A stretch of 6,901 nucleotides of DNA from Paracoccaceae bacterium (GCA_003511785.1 DOIS01000347.1:1-6901); one strand, 5' to 3'. Shown: positions 1 through 5,564, numbered from the stretch's first letter. The notes: a model not told the origin generated them from the letters alone. Program-made: numbers and translations.

Positions 1-162
1 CCCCCCGACAAGGGGGCCGAGTTTGGGCAGAACACACCCCTGGGTCGGGCCGGACAGCCGTGGGAGGTGGCGACCTGCTATCTGTTCCTTGCGTCCTCGG
101 ATGGCAGTTACGTGCATGGCCAGACCCTGCACCCCAATGGCGGCAAGATCGTCGGTGCGTGA
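1..162 (+). CDS. SDR family oxidoreductase, C-terminal end (5' partial)
   Basis: The frame is open from base 1 to a TGA at 160-162 and gives 53 residues. The tail contains TPLGRAGQPWEVA, YLFLASSDGSYVHGQ and LHPNGGKIVGA. This is the usual C-terminal pattern of classical short-chain dehydrogenases: a GRxGxPxE helix, then FLAS(S/D)xxSYVxGQ, then a xxxNGG end. Proteins of this type are soluble NAD(P)-dependent oxidoreductases. The wording is closest to the YghA / general-stress-protein-39 type of SDR, which would fit the stress-related neighbourhood. The Rossmann fold and the YxxxK active site lie outside the window, so the substrate cannot be stated. The gene converges on the csbD-like gene and may share its terminator. 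Confidence 0.85.
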   Translation, partial: PPDKGAEFGQNTPLGRAGQPWEVATCYLFLASSDGSYVHGQTLHPNGGKIVGA

Positions 163-180
163 CCGCCGCCTTAGCGCATG

Positions 181-210
181 AAAAACGCCGCCCGCGACGG
201 CGGGCGGCGT
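181..210 (-). terminator. Rho-independent terminator of the csbD-like gene, possibly bidirectional
   Basis: A perfect 10-bp GC-rich stem (186-195 with 200-209) closes a GACG loop. On the minus strand it is followed at once by TTTTT (181-185), the standard arrangement for a terminator of the csbD-like gene, whose stop is at 240-242. It also lies 24 bases beyond the SDR stop on the plus strand. No T run follows on that side, so function in the plus direction is less certain. Confidence 0.8.
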
Positions 211-239
211 GCCAACAGTTTACAGTTTATCGCGGCGCC

Positions 240-443
240 TCAGGCGCGGTTGTCCGCGGCCCAGTGATCCAGCTCGGCGCGGGCCTCTTCCTTGGATTTG
301 CCGTATTTCTGCTGAATCAGCCCCTCGACCTGCTCGCGCTCGCCGCGGGTCTCTTGCAGTTCGTTGTCGGTCAACTCGCCGTATTTCTCGCGCAGCTGGC
401 CGCTCATCTCTTTCCAGTTGCCTTGGATCTGGTCCCAGTTCAT
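240..443 (-). CDS. CsbD family stress protein
   Basis: A 67-residue soluble, highly charged protein beginning MNWDQIQGNWKEMSGQLREK and containing YGELTDNEL and GLIQQKYG. The start ...W..I.G.WK...G..k.k.G.Lt.. and the repeated QxKYG motif are the CsbD-family signature. These small proteins are induced by general stress in many bacteria (in Bacillus under sigma B), but their biochemical role is not established. The ATG at 443 is chosen because TAAAGGAGG lies just upstream and because the family begins at this MNWD-type motif. A longer open frame upstream has no support. The gene follows the PLD-like gene on the same strand after 70 bases. That gap holds its own EcfG-type promoter, and a hairpin terminator follows the stop codon. 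Confidence 0.9.
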   Translation of the reverse strand: MNWDQIQGNWKEMSGQLREKYGELTDNELQETRGEREQVEGLIQQKYGKSKEEARAELDHWAADNRA

Positions 444-484
444 CGCAATGCCTCCTTTAGGGTTTGCCTTGTGTGCCCCGGGGA

Positions 485-509
485 AACGCGCGGGCCTCGT
501 CCGGGTTCC
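485..509 (-). promoter_or_regulatory. EcfG-type (general stress sigma) promoter of the csbD-like gene
   Basis: Read on the minus strand, GGAAC (509-505) is followed after exactly 16 bases by CGTT (488-485). This matches the known EcfG/RpoE2 consensus GGAAC-N16/17-CGTT. It lies in the 70-base gap between the PLD stop and the csbD start, so csbD can be transcribed independently during stress. The predicted 5' leader is about 35 bases. Confidence 0.8.
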
Positions 510-513
510 CGCG

Positions 514-2091
514 TCAAACCATCGGATGCAGAAATAATGGCAACCATTTGCCGAAGGCGCGGGCCGATGTTTCGGGATAGGGCAGGACGAAGCAGTCGCG
601 ATCCTCCGGGCGCGCCTCGGCATTCTTCCGAGCGGTACGGCCCCAGGCCTCGGCCGCCGTTTCCGGGTCGTAATGCGCCTCGGTTCCGTTGTCGGCCATC
701 CAGTGGCGCATCAGGTCCAGACGCAGATCCCGCGCAACTCCGGGTGTCTCCAACGCGACCGCGACCTCGGTGTCCCACAACATGCTGCGGCCGTTGAGAT
801 TTGCCGAGCCGACGATCGCCACCCGGTCGTCAAACACCGCCACCTTGGCATGGACATAGACCAGCGGCGCGCCGTCAAGGTTCGGGTCGTCCTCGCGGTC
901 GCGGTCGGGCTTTGGCTGGGCAGGCGCAACAAAGACCGCGCGCGTCCCCATCGCCTCCGAGATCTTCCGAACTGCGCGCGATTGCAGGTATTCGCCGAAC
1001 CGGGCGTCCATGCCCCTGTTGCCGTCGAAGGCCTTGTCCTCGGGCGCCGCCGGCAGGACCGCGACCAGCGACAGGCCGGGCACCTCGCGACCGCGCCGTG
1101 CCAGCGCCTTGGCGATTGTGGGGTCGCGCAGGAATTGCGTCTCGATATAGATGAACTGCCGTGCTTGCGCGATCTCGGCCAACAGCCGGTCGCGGATTTC
1201 GTGGACCTTGGGCTTTGGCCCCAGCCGCAGGCTGAGCGGATGGCGCCGCACGGAGAGCGTGCGCATCAGTCCCGGGCGCGGGGCGGGGGCCTGTCGGGCG
1301 GCGCATTCCGCCTCGAATGCCTCGACATGATCGGCCGCGACCGACGCGACCGTCCCGCGCATCGAGAGTTGCACATCGTGCCAGGTATCCGGGCCGCCGC
1401 GCCGGTGCCCCGGATCGTCATAGCGCCGCTCGTCCAGGTCGAGCCCGCCGATATAGAGCCGCTCGCGGTCGAACACGGCAAGCTTTTGATGGTGCGTGCC
1501 GGGCAGCATATGCGGCGGGCGCCAGGGTCGGGGCGAGATCTTCTCGGCCGCGCGCGCCAGCAGCATGGTGACGCCGGGCGTCTGCCGCATCCAGCGCCGC
1601 CGCGTTTCGGTGTCCCATTCGTTCAGCTTCTCGACATGGGGCAGGAGCAGCTTGCGCTCGATCCGGGCCAGGGCCGCGCGCAGGGGCATCCCGGTCTGGG
1701 CCGGGTGCGGTGCGGCGCGCACAATCAGGTTTCCGGGCTTGCCCGAGGTTACTGCCGCGCGGCGCAACTGGTGCAGGCACCGCCTTGCGGCCCGGTGCAG
1801 GTCGGTGGCGTGGATCGGGTCGAAATCCGAAAGGACCACTGTCATCCTGACCCCTCGACGCAGCGTGTGGACCACCAGATCATACCAGGTTTCACCGATG
1901 GCCCGCGCCGCCTCGGACCGCAACCGGGTTTCGGGGTCGAAGATGCGGAACCCCGCCTGGACCTCTTCGCGCGCGTTCATCATCAGGGTTTCGAAATGCG
2001 GGAAGGCCTCGGCGGCGGTTATCAGGACTTGCAGATCGGGATCGCCGTCCAGTTCGCGCTTTTCGGGCGCGCGGGCATCAGGGCGGTTCAT
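514..2091 (-). CDS. Phospholipase D-like protein with two HKD motifs
   Basis: A 525-residue member of the PLD superfamily, which hydrolyses or transfers phosphodiester bonds through a phosphohistidine intermediate. Two complete HxKxxxxD motifs are present: H201-K203-D208, followed by GGLDL at 215-219, and H414-K416-D421, followed by GSANLNGRSMLWDTE at 428-442. Both halves of the active site are therefore intact. This two-lobed layout is shared by phospholipases D and cardiolipin synthases. No signal peptide or membrane segment is evident, unlike most bacterial cardiolipin synthases, so the lipid substrate is unknown. The ATG at 2091 has a G-rich ribosome site (AGGGGG). The gene is divergent from the Rho_N-type gene and has a perfect EcfG-type promoter about 90 bases upstream of its start. 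The long open frame on the opposite strand is a shadow caused by high GC. Confidence 0.88.
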   Translation of the reverse strand: MNRPDARAPEKRELDGDPDLQVLITAAEAFPHFETLMMNAREEVQAGFRIFDPETRLRSEAARAIGETWYDLVVHTLRRGVRMTVVLSDFDPIHATDLHRAARRCLHQLRRAAVTSGKPGNLIVRAAPHPAQTGMPLRAALARIERKLLLPHVEKLNEWDTETRRRWMRQTPGVTMLLARAAEKISPRPWRPPHMLPGTHHQKLAVFDRERLYIGGLDLDERRYDDPGHRRGGPDTWHDVQLSMRGTVASVAADHVEAFEAECAARQAPAPRPGLMRTLSVRRHPLSLRLGPKPKVHEIRDRLLAEIAQARQFIYIETQFLRDPTIAKALARRGREVPGLSLVAVLPAAPEDKAFDGNRGMDARFGEYLQSRAVRKISEAMGTRAVFVAPAQPKPDRDREDDPNLDGAPLVYVHAKVAVFDDRVAIVGSANLNGRSMLWDTEVAVALETPGVARDLRLDLMRHWMADNGTEAHYDPETAAEAWGRTARKNAEARPEDRDCFVLPYPETSARAFGKWLPLFLHPMV

Positions 2092-2178
2092 GCCTCACCC
2101 CCTGCGCGCAACCAGATCTGCGCGAACGTGCATGTGGATCTGTCCTGTGTCATCGGCTCCTCTGCATTTGCCTTGGCC

Positions 2179-2203
2179 AACGCATGATACCCGCATCGGT
2201 TCC
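2179..2203 (-). promoter_or_regulatory. EcfG-type promoter of the PLD-like gene
   Basis: On the minus strand GGAAC (2203-2199) and CGTT (2182-2179) are separated by exactly 16 bases, a perfect match to the EcfG consensus. The start codon of the PLD gene is 88 bases downstream of the -10 element. The site faces away from a second EcfG-like promoter at 2218-2242, with 14 bases between the two -35 elements. Confidence 0.8.
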
Positions 2204-2217
2204 TCTCCCGAAGACCG

Positions 2218-2242
2218 GGAACAATAGTCCCGCTGCTGCGTC
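2218..2242 (+). promoter_or_regulatory. EcfG-type promoter of the Rho_N-type gene, one mismatch
   Basis: GGAAC (2218-2222) is followed after 16 bases by CGTC (2239-2242), one mismatch from the CGTT consensus. It points towards the gene at 2348 and would give a leader of about 100 bases. The identical spacer length and the paired, divergent placement with the PLD promoter support it, but the imperfect -10 makes it less certain than the others here. Confidence 0.6.
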
Positions 2243-2249
2243 TTCTTTC

Positions 2250-2281
2250 GACAGGCCCTGTCTTTTGGGCTTTTCCCTGTC
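2250..2281 (+). other. Possible alternative RNA hairpins in the leader of the Rho_N-type gene
   Basis: GACAGG at 2250-2255 can pair either with CCTGTC at 2257-2262, giving a tight hairpin followed by TTTT, or with a second CCTGTC at 2276-2281, giving a longer hairpin with GCCC/GGGC pairing inside. The element lies between the predicted EcfG start site and the ATG at 2348. A regulatory role is speculative. Confidence 0.25.
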
Positions 2282-2347
2282 AGACTGGGCGGGTGGGGCC
2301 AGCCGGCGCCATCCGTCCCTTTTTGCATCATGGAGCAGGAGGAAACG

Positions 2348-2611
2348 ATGACCAAGGATCATGGCCCGACGATCAAGGACGACGAAACCTATCAATCCTT
2401 GCGCGAAGACGGAGCCAGTAAGGAAAAGGCGGCCCGGATCGCCAATGCCCAGGCCAATGATAACCAGAGCCCGGGAAAAAAGGGCGGCAAGGCGCCGGCC
2501 TACGACGACTGGACCAAGGACGCGCTCTACGAGCGCGCGCAGGAGTTGGACATCGACGGGCGCTCGGGCATGGACAAGGACGAATTGATCAACGCGTTGC
2601 GCAACCACTGA
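2348..2611 (+). CDS. Small DUF7218 / Rho termination factor N-terminal-like protein
   Basis: An 87-residue, strongly charged protein. The first half has the pattern DHGPTIKDDETYQSLREDG, then SKEKAARIANAQAN and GKKGGKAP. I recognise this as the DUF7218-type N-terminus of small proteobacterial proteins. The second half (about 50-87, from AYDDWTKDALYERA to KDELINALRNH) resembles a Rho_N/SAP-like helical fold, which in Rho helps contact nucleic acid. A nucleic-acid-binding stress role is plausible but inferred. The ATG at 2348 is preferred over an in-frame ATG at 2330 because AGGAGG (2337-2342) lies five bases upstream of it and would be inside the longer version. An EcfG-like promoter is upstream and the DUF1328 gene follows on the same strand. 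Confidence 0.85.
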   Translation: MTKDHGPTIKDDETYQSLREDGASKEKAARIANAQANDNQSPGKKGGKAPAYDDWTKDALYERAQELDIDGRSGMDKDELINALRNH

Positions 2612-2613
2612 AC

Positions 2614-2638
2614 GGAACCAAGCCCGGAGGTACGCGTT
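2614..2638 (+). promoter_or_regulatory. EcfG-type promoter of the DUF1328 gene
   Basis: GGAAC (2614-2618) and CGTT (2635-2638) are separated by exactly 16 bases. The -35 begins three bases after the stop codon of the upstream gene. The -10 overlaps an in-frame TTG at 2637, which argues that this TTG is not a start codon for transcripts made from this promoter. Confidence 0.78.
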
Positions 2639-2693
2639 GGGTTCGACCATCCCCAGACAATCGGGGCCATATCGAACCAAAAGGAGACGGACC

Positions 2694-2855
2694 CTGTTGG
2701 GCTGGGCACTTGCATTCCTGGCAATCGCATTGGTCGCGGCGCTTTTCGGTTTTGGCGACATCGCCAGCGCCTCGGCCGGGATCGCACAGATTCTGTTCGT
2801 GATCTTCCTGGTGCTGTTCATCGGCACCCTGATCTATCGCGCCGTCAAGAGTTGA
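2694..2855 (+). CDS. DUF1328 family small membrane protein
   Basis: A 53-residue hydrophobic peptide beginning (M)LGWALAFLAIALVAALFGF, with a second membrane helix around residues 28-48 and a short basic end YRAVKS. The LGWAL start, the FGFGDIA turn and two membrane segments are typical of the DUF1328 family (YtjA-like), inner-membrane peptides of unknown function. The start is uncertain. AAGGAG (2681-2686) is seven bases from a CTG at 2694, which gives exactly the canonical family N-terminus, and ten bases from a TTG at 2697. An upstream TTG at 2637 with its own GGAGG would add about 19 residues, but it overlaps the -10 of an EcfG-type promoter. The family is usually about 50-55 residues, which favours 2694. 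A strong terminator follows. Confidence 0.82.
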   Translation: MLGWALAFLAIALVAALFGFGDIASASAGIAQILFVIFLVLFIGTLIYRAVKS

Positions 2856-2873
2856 CGCGACCGCGCTCATGAG

Positions 2874-2914
2874 AACAGGCCGGCGCCGGAACAATCCGCG
2901 CCGGCCTGTTTTTT
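2874..2914 (+). terminator. Rho-independent terminator after the DUF1328 gene
   Basis: A perfect 13-bp stem (2874-2886 with 2898-2910) encloses an 11-base loop and runs into a T tract at 2909-2914. It begins 18 bases after the DUF1328 stop codon and closes the plus-strand group of small stress genes. Confidence 0.92.
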
Positions 2915-2940
2915 AATTCAATGCCCAGTTCAGGGTAGGA

Positions 2941-2969
2941 TCGGTGCGGCGGATCGCGTGCCGCACCGA
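2941..2969 (-). terminator. Stem-loop after phyR, possible terminator lacking a T tract
   Basis: A perfect 10-bp inverted repeat (2941-2950 with 2960-2969) with a 9-base loop begins six bases past the phyR stop. On the minus strand it is followed by TCCTACCC rather than a T run, so it is not a standard intrinsic terminator. It could act as an mRNA 3' end stabiliser or a weak terminator. Confidence 0.45.
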
Positions 2970-2975
2970 GGTATC

Positions 2976-3783
2976 TCAAGACGACAGTGTTTCGGTGGAG
3001 GCGAAGAACATCGCCTGGCTGATGGCCGAGATCACCTGGTCGGGGTGATACGGCTTGGCAATCATGAACGCGGGCTCGGGCCGCTCGCCCGTAAGCAGCC
3101 GCTCGGGGAAGGCGGTGATGAACACCACCGGCACGTCGCCCAGTTCGCCAAGAAGCTCGTTGACCGCTTCGACGCCGCTGGATTTGTCGGCCAGCTGGAT
3201 GTCGGCCAGGATCAGGTCGGGCCGCTCCTTCTTGCCCAGCTTGACGGCCGCGTCATGCGTGCGGGCAATGCCGGTGACGCGATGGCCCATCATCGAGCAT
3301 ATACTCTTGATGTCCATGGCGATGATCGCCTCGCCCTCGATGATCATGATCTTGCCGCGCACCATCTGCTGCATCTCGTCGCGCGCGGTCTGGATCAACT
3401 GGTCGGCTTCTTCCGGCGTGCTGTCCATAATTCCAGCGATCTCGTCGCTGGTGAACCCCTCCACGGTGTGCAGGAGCAGCGCCTCGCGCGTGTTCGGGGT
3501 CAGGCGGGACAGATGCTCGAGTGCGCGCCCGCGCGGGCTCTGGCACTGGCTGACCCGAGCTGGCCCAAAGAGTGTGGAACACACGGAACAAGGCCGCCTT
3601 GCCCCCAAGCCGCGGCGCATCGAAACAGGACGGGTCGGCCAGGATGGCCTCAAGCGTGGTCGCGGCGTAGTTGTCGCCGGCGGTCTGCGTGCCGGTCAGG
3701 GCACGCGCATAGCGGCGCAACGCCGGCAGATGCGGCGCAATCAGGTCGGACAGAGAGGTGGTTTGACCGCTCGAATGTGACAC
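2976..3783 (-). pseudogene. phyR: PhyR general stress response regulator, frameshifted
   Basis: PhyR is the anti-anti-sigma factor of the alphaproteobacterial GSR. When phosphorylated, its EcfG-like N-terminal domain captures NepR and frees EcfG. The N-terminal sigma-like part (SHSSGQTTSLSDLIAPHL to KAALFRVFHTLWAS) is in one minus frame. The rest (ALEHLSRLTPNTREALLL, VEGFTSDEIAGIMD) and the receiver domain (LILADIQLADKSSG, VVFITAFPERLLTGERPEP, AKPYHPDQ) are in another. One extra base between about 3522 and 3557 explains it, most simply in the CCC at 3554-3556. Restored length is 268 residues, normal for PhyR. The start is GTG at 3783, with GGGAG upstream and no in-frame ATG. In restored numbering the phospho-acceptor is D194, with T223 and K243 present, but the acidic pair reads E149-G150 where E-D is expected. 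Either a real broken gene or a sequencing error. Confidence 0.88.
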
Positions 3784-3817
3784 AAAAAGACTCCCTCTTC
3801 TTTTTTGCTTTTCCCGC

Positions 3818-3842
3818 GGAACAAACGCGTCGACCTTGCGTT
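3818..3842 (+). promoter_or_regulatory. EcfG-type promoter of nepR-ecfG
   Basis: GGAAC (3818-3822), a 16-base spacer and CGTT (3839-3842) form a perfect EcfG consensus promoter reading into nepR-ecfG. This would give positive autoregulation of the sigma factor, as is common for this locus. It overlaps the divergent phyR promoter almost completely. Confidence 0.85.
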
Positions 3843-3848
3843 TGTTCC
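3824..3848 (-). promoter_or_regulatory. EcfG-type promoter of phyR
   Basis: On the minus strand GGAAC (3848-3844) and CGTT (3827-3824) are separated by 16 bases and point into phyR, whose GTG start is about 40 bases downstream. It shares the same inverted repeat as the nepR promoter, so both divergent transcripts should respond to EcfG. Confidence 0.85.
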
Positions 3849-3899
3849 CGGGGATGCGAATTATTTCTTTCGCACATTTCAACGGGCCAGAGGTGACGC

Positions 3900-4100
3900 T
3901 TGCCAAGGAAAACAAATGCCGATGACGCTTTCGTCCAGATCGACGATAACCTGAAGCGCATCTTCGCGGAAGATGCCGAGCAGGATTTACCGCCGCGCTT
4001 GCTCGAGTTGATGAACCAACTCGACCAGCTCGAGGCACCTGCACCAGACCCGGATACGGGCGGCTCCGAGATTGCCTCGGACGAGGATACCACATCATGA
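3900..4100 (+). CDS. nepR: NepR anti-sigma factor of EcfG
   Basis: NepR binds and holds EcfG inactive in unstressed cells; phosphorylated PhyR takes NepR away. The 66-residue product carries the NepR core IDDNLKRIFAEDAEQDLPPRLLELMNQL (about residues 14-41), with the I(D)xxLKRxF helix and the P-R-L-LxLxxQL helix that contact the sigma factor. It has a short acidic tail. The start is TTG at 3900, with GAGG six bases upstream; a TGA at 3894-3896 closes the frame just before it and no in-frame ATG precedes the core. The stop overlaps the ecfG start as ATGA, a sign of translational coupling that keeps anti-sigma and sigma levels linked. Confidence 0.9.
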   Translation: MPRKTNADDAFVQIDDNLKRIFAEDAEQDLPPRLLELMNQLDQLEAPAPDPDTGGSEIASDEDTTS

Positions 4101-4651
4101 ACCGAGAAAAGGCCAAGACCGAGCTTGTCGGTCACATGAAGGTGTTGCGGGCCTTCGCGCTCAGCCTGACGCGCAATTCCGCCGCGGCCGATGACCTCGT
4201 GCAGGACACGGTGCTCAAGGCGTGGTCGAACCTCGACAAGTTCCAGGAGGGCACGAACATGCGAGCCTGGCTGTTCACGATCTTGCGCAACACCTTCTAT
4301 TCCGAACGCCGCAAAGCGGTGCGCGAGGTGGCGGATTCGGACGGCGCCATGACCGAACGGCTGCCGGAAAAACCCAGCCATGACGGTCGCCTGCAACTGG
4401 CCGATTTCCGCACCGCACTGGCCGAATTGCCACCCGAGGAGCGCGAAGTTCTGACGCTGATCGGGGTGCTGCAATATTCCTACGAGGAAGCCGCCGAGGT
4501 TTGCGGGGTGAAGGTGGGCACGATCAAGAGTCGCCTCAACCGGGGCCGCGAGGCGCTGGCCGAACGCATGGGGCTGGTCGAAGACGAGGCCATGGAGATG
4601 ACCGACTCGGTGACCCACGGTGTCGTTTCGGCGAGCAACAATTCCCGGTGA
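4097..4651 (+). CDS. ecfG: EcfG family general stress response sigma factor
   Basis: A 184-residue ECF sigma factor with the two usual domains. Region 2 (about 17-80) includes LTRNSAAADDLVQDTVLKAW and FQEGTNMRAWLFTILRNTFYSERRK; region 4 (about 105-158) includes LPPEEREVLTLIGVLQYSYEEAAEVCGVKVGTIKSRLNRGR, the helix-turn-helix that recognises the -35. Its position directly after nepR and opposite phyR identifies it as EcfG rather than another ECF group. It should direct RNA polymerase to the GGAAC-N16-CGTT promoters found here. The ATG at 4097 overlaps the nepR stop. The C-terminal tail after region 4 (about 159-184) is short and not conserved. No terminator is seen before ku. Confidence 0.95.
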   Translation: MNREKAKTELVGHMKVLRAFALSLTRNSAAADDLVQDTVLKAWSNLDKFQEGTNMRAWLFTILRNTFYSERRKAVREVADSDGAMTERLPEKPSHDGRLQLADFRTALAELPPEEREVLTLIGVLQYSYEEAAEVCGVKVGTIKSRLNRGREALAERMGLVEDEAMEMTDSVTHGVVSASNNSR

Positions 4652-4675
4652 CGGACCGGCAGAGAGGGAGAGCAG

Positions 4676-4720
4676 ATGATGGTTCGTAACATGGCGGCGA
4701 TGCGGCGGGTCGGGGGCTGA
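4676..4720 (+). other. Possible 14-codon leader peptide before ku
   Basis: A tiny frame, MMVRNMAAMRRVGG then TGA, begins at a double ATG behind a purine-rich GAGAGGGAG site and ends four bases before the ku ATG. The ku start itself has only a weak ribosome site, so translation of this peptide could help start ku by coupling. It may equally be chance. Confidence 0.22.
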
Positions 4721-4724
4721 AGCG

Positions 4725-5563
4725 ATGGCCCCGCGCGCGATCTGGAAGGGCCAGCTGCGCCTGTCGCTCGTCTCGATCCCGGTCGAGCTCTACTCGGCCA
4801 CGCGCAGCGCGGCCAAGATACGGTTTCGCCAGATTCACGAGCCTTCGGGTCAACCGGTGCGCTATCAGAAGACCGTGCCCGGCATTGGTCCGGTGGACAC
4901 CGACGAGATCGTCAAGGGCTATGAGACCGGCGACGACGAATACACCCTTATCGACCCCGAAGAGTTGGAGGCGATCAAGCTCGAGTCGAAAAAGACGCTG
5001 GAGATCGTGCAATTCGTCGGCGCCTGCGAGATTCCGCCACTCTACTATGACAAGCCCTATTACATGGTGGCCCCGGACGATCTGGCAGAGGATGTCTATC
5101 GTGTCGTGCGCGATGCCTTGGCCGAGGCCGAGAAGGTCAGTCTGGGCCAATTGACCATGCGCGGCAAGGAATATCTCGTCGCCATCCGGCCCTGCGGAAA
5201 GGGGCTATTGCTGGAAACCCTGCATTTCGCCGAGGAGATCCGCGAGGCCGACCCGATCTTCTCGGACGTGGCTGAGGCGGAGGCTGATCAGGAATTGCTC
5301 GAGGTGGCCACCTCGCTGATCGAGCGCAAGACCAAACCCTTCGATGCCTCCGCCTTCTCCGACAGCTACGAGGCGGCGCTGGCCGGCCTGATCGAGGCCA
5401 AGCGCAAGAACAAGAAGACCCGCCGCGTCAGCACCGAGGGCAAGGACCGGCCGGAGGACGAGAACGTGGTCGATCTTATGTCCGCGTTGAAGGAAAGCCT
5501 GAAAAAGAAGGCGGCTCGAAGCGCAAGAGCTCGCCCAAGCGCGGCGGCAAGAAGGCGTCCTGA
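4725..5563 (+). CDS. ku: Non-homologous end joining protein Ku (3' end frameshifted into ligD)
   Basis: Bacterial Ku is a homodimeric ring that binds double-strand break ends and recruits LigD. The start MAPRAIWKGQLRLSLVSIPVELY and the segments FRQIHEPSG, EIVKGYE, IDPEELEAI, YYDKPYYMVAPDD, MRGKEYLVAIRPCGKGLLLETL and ENVVDLMSALKESL are all Ku core features. After codon 262 the frame continues without a stop into ligD. In the -1 frame from 5510, however, a Lys-rich tail GGSKRKSSPKRGGKKAS ends at TGA 5561-5563, which is how Ku proteins usually end. All 17 of those codons end in G or C, against 8 of 18 in the fused frame. A one-base loss near the A run at 5502-5506 explains this; the restored protein has 279 residues. 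ku lies 73 bases after ecfG with no terminator seen. Confidence 0.88.
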
Positions 5564-5564
5564 G
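5502..5564 (+). other. Frameshift scar joining ku and ligD reading frames
   Basis: The A run at 5502-5506 (CTG AAA AAG AAG) is the likely site of a one-base deletion. Downstream, the in-frame translation is an odd Ala/Arg-rich linker (AARSARARPSAAARRRPE) with poor third-position GC. The -1 frame gives a normal Ku tail and a stop one base before the ligD ATG. Read as it stands, the DNA encodes a 713-residue Ku-LigD fusion from 4725 to 6866. Confidence 0.75.

Larger units (their letters stand above)
3818..3848. repeat. 11-bp perfect inverted repeat containing two interleaved promoters
   Basis: GGAACAAACGC (3818-3828) and GCGTTTGTTCC (3838-3848) are exact reverse complements separated by 9 bases. 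Each arm carries the -35 element of one promoter and the reverse complement of the -10 of the other, so two EcfG promoters share 31 bp. Confidence 0.9.

Noticed and set aside
673..2187. A 504-codon plus-strand open frame opposite the PLD-like gene
   Set aside because: It mirrors the PLD gene, has a low-complexity Arg/Gly/Pro/Ala-rich product with no recognisable domain, and no ribosome site. The minus strand shows two intact HKD motifs.
2150..2827. A 225-codon minus-strand open frame over the Rho_N and DUF1328 genes
   Set aside because: It reads through the terminator side of two recognisable plus-strand genes and both stress promoters, with no domain or ribosome site support.
2888..2892. 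GGAAC within the loop of the terminator after DUF1328
   Set aside because: Sixteen bases on is the T tract, not CGTT; it is part of the terminator loop.
3576..3589. Two further GGAAC motifs inside phyR
   Set aside because: Neither has CGTT 16 bases downstream, and both lie within coding sequence.
2958..3896. A 312-codon plus-strand open frame over phyR
   Set aside because: Shadow of phyR; the product has no family features, and it crosses the divergent promoter palindrome.
3650..4618. A 322-codon minus-strand open frame over nepR and ecfG
   Set aside because: Antisense shadow of clearly identified nepR and ecfG, passing through the phyR/nepR promoter region.
5502..5510. Programmed -1 ribosomal frameshift at the A run in ku
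   Set aside because: The run has only five A residues, so the codons read G-AAA-AAG, not the A-AAA-AAG slippery heptamer; re-pairing in the P site would mismatch. No clear downstream stem was identified. A simple deletion or sequencing error is more likely.
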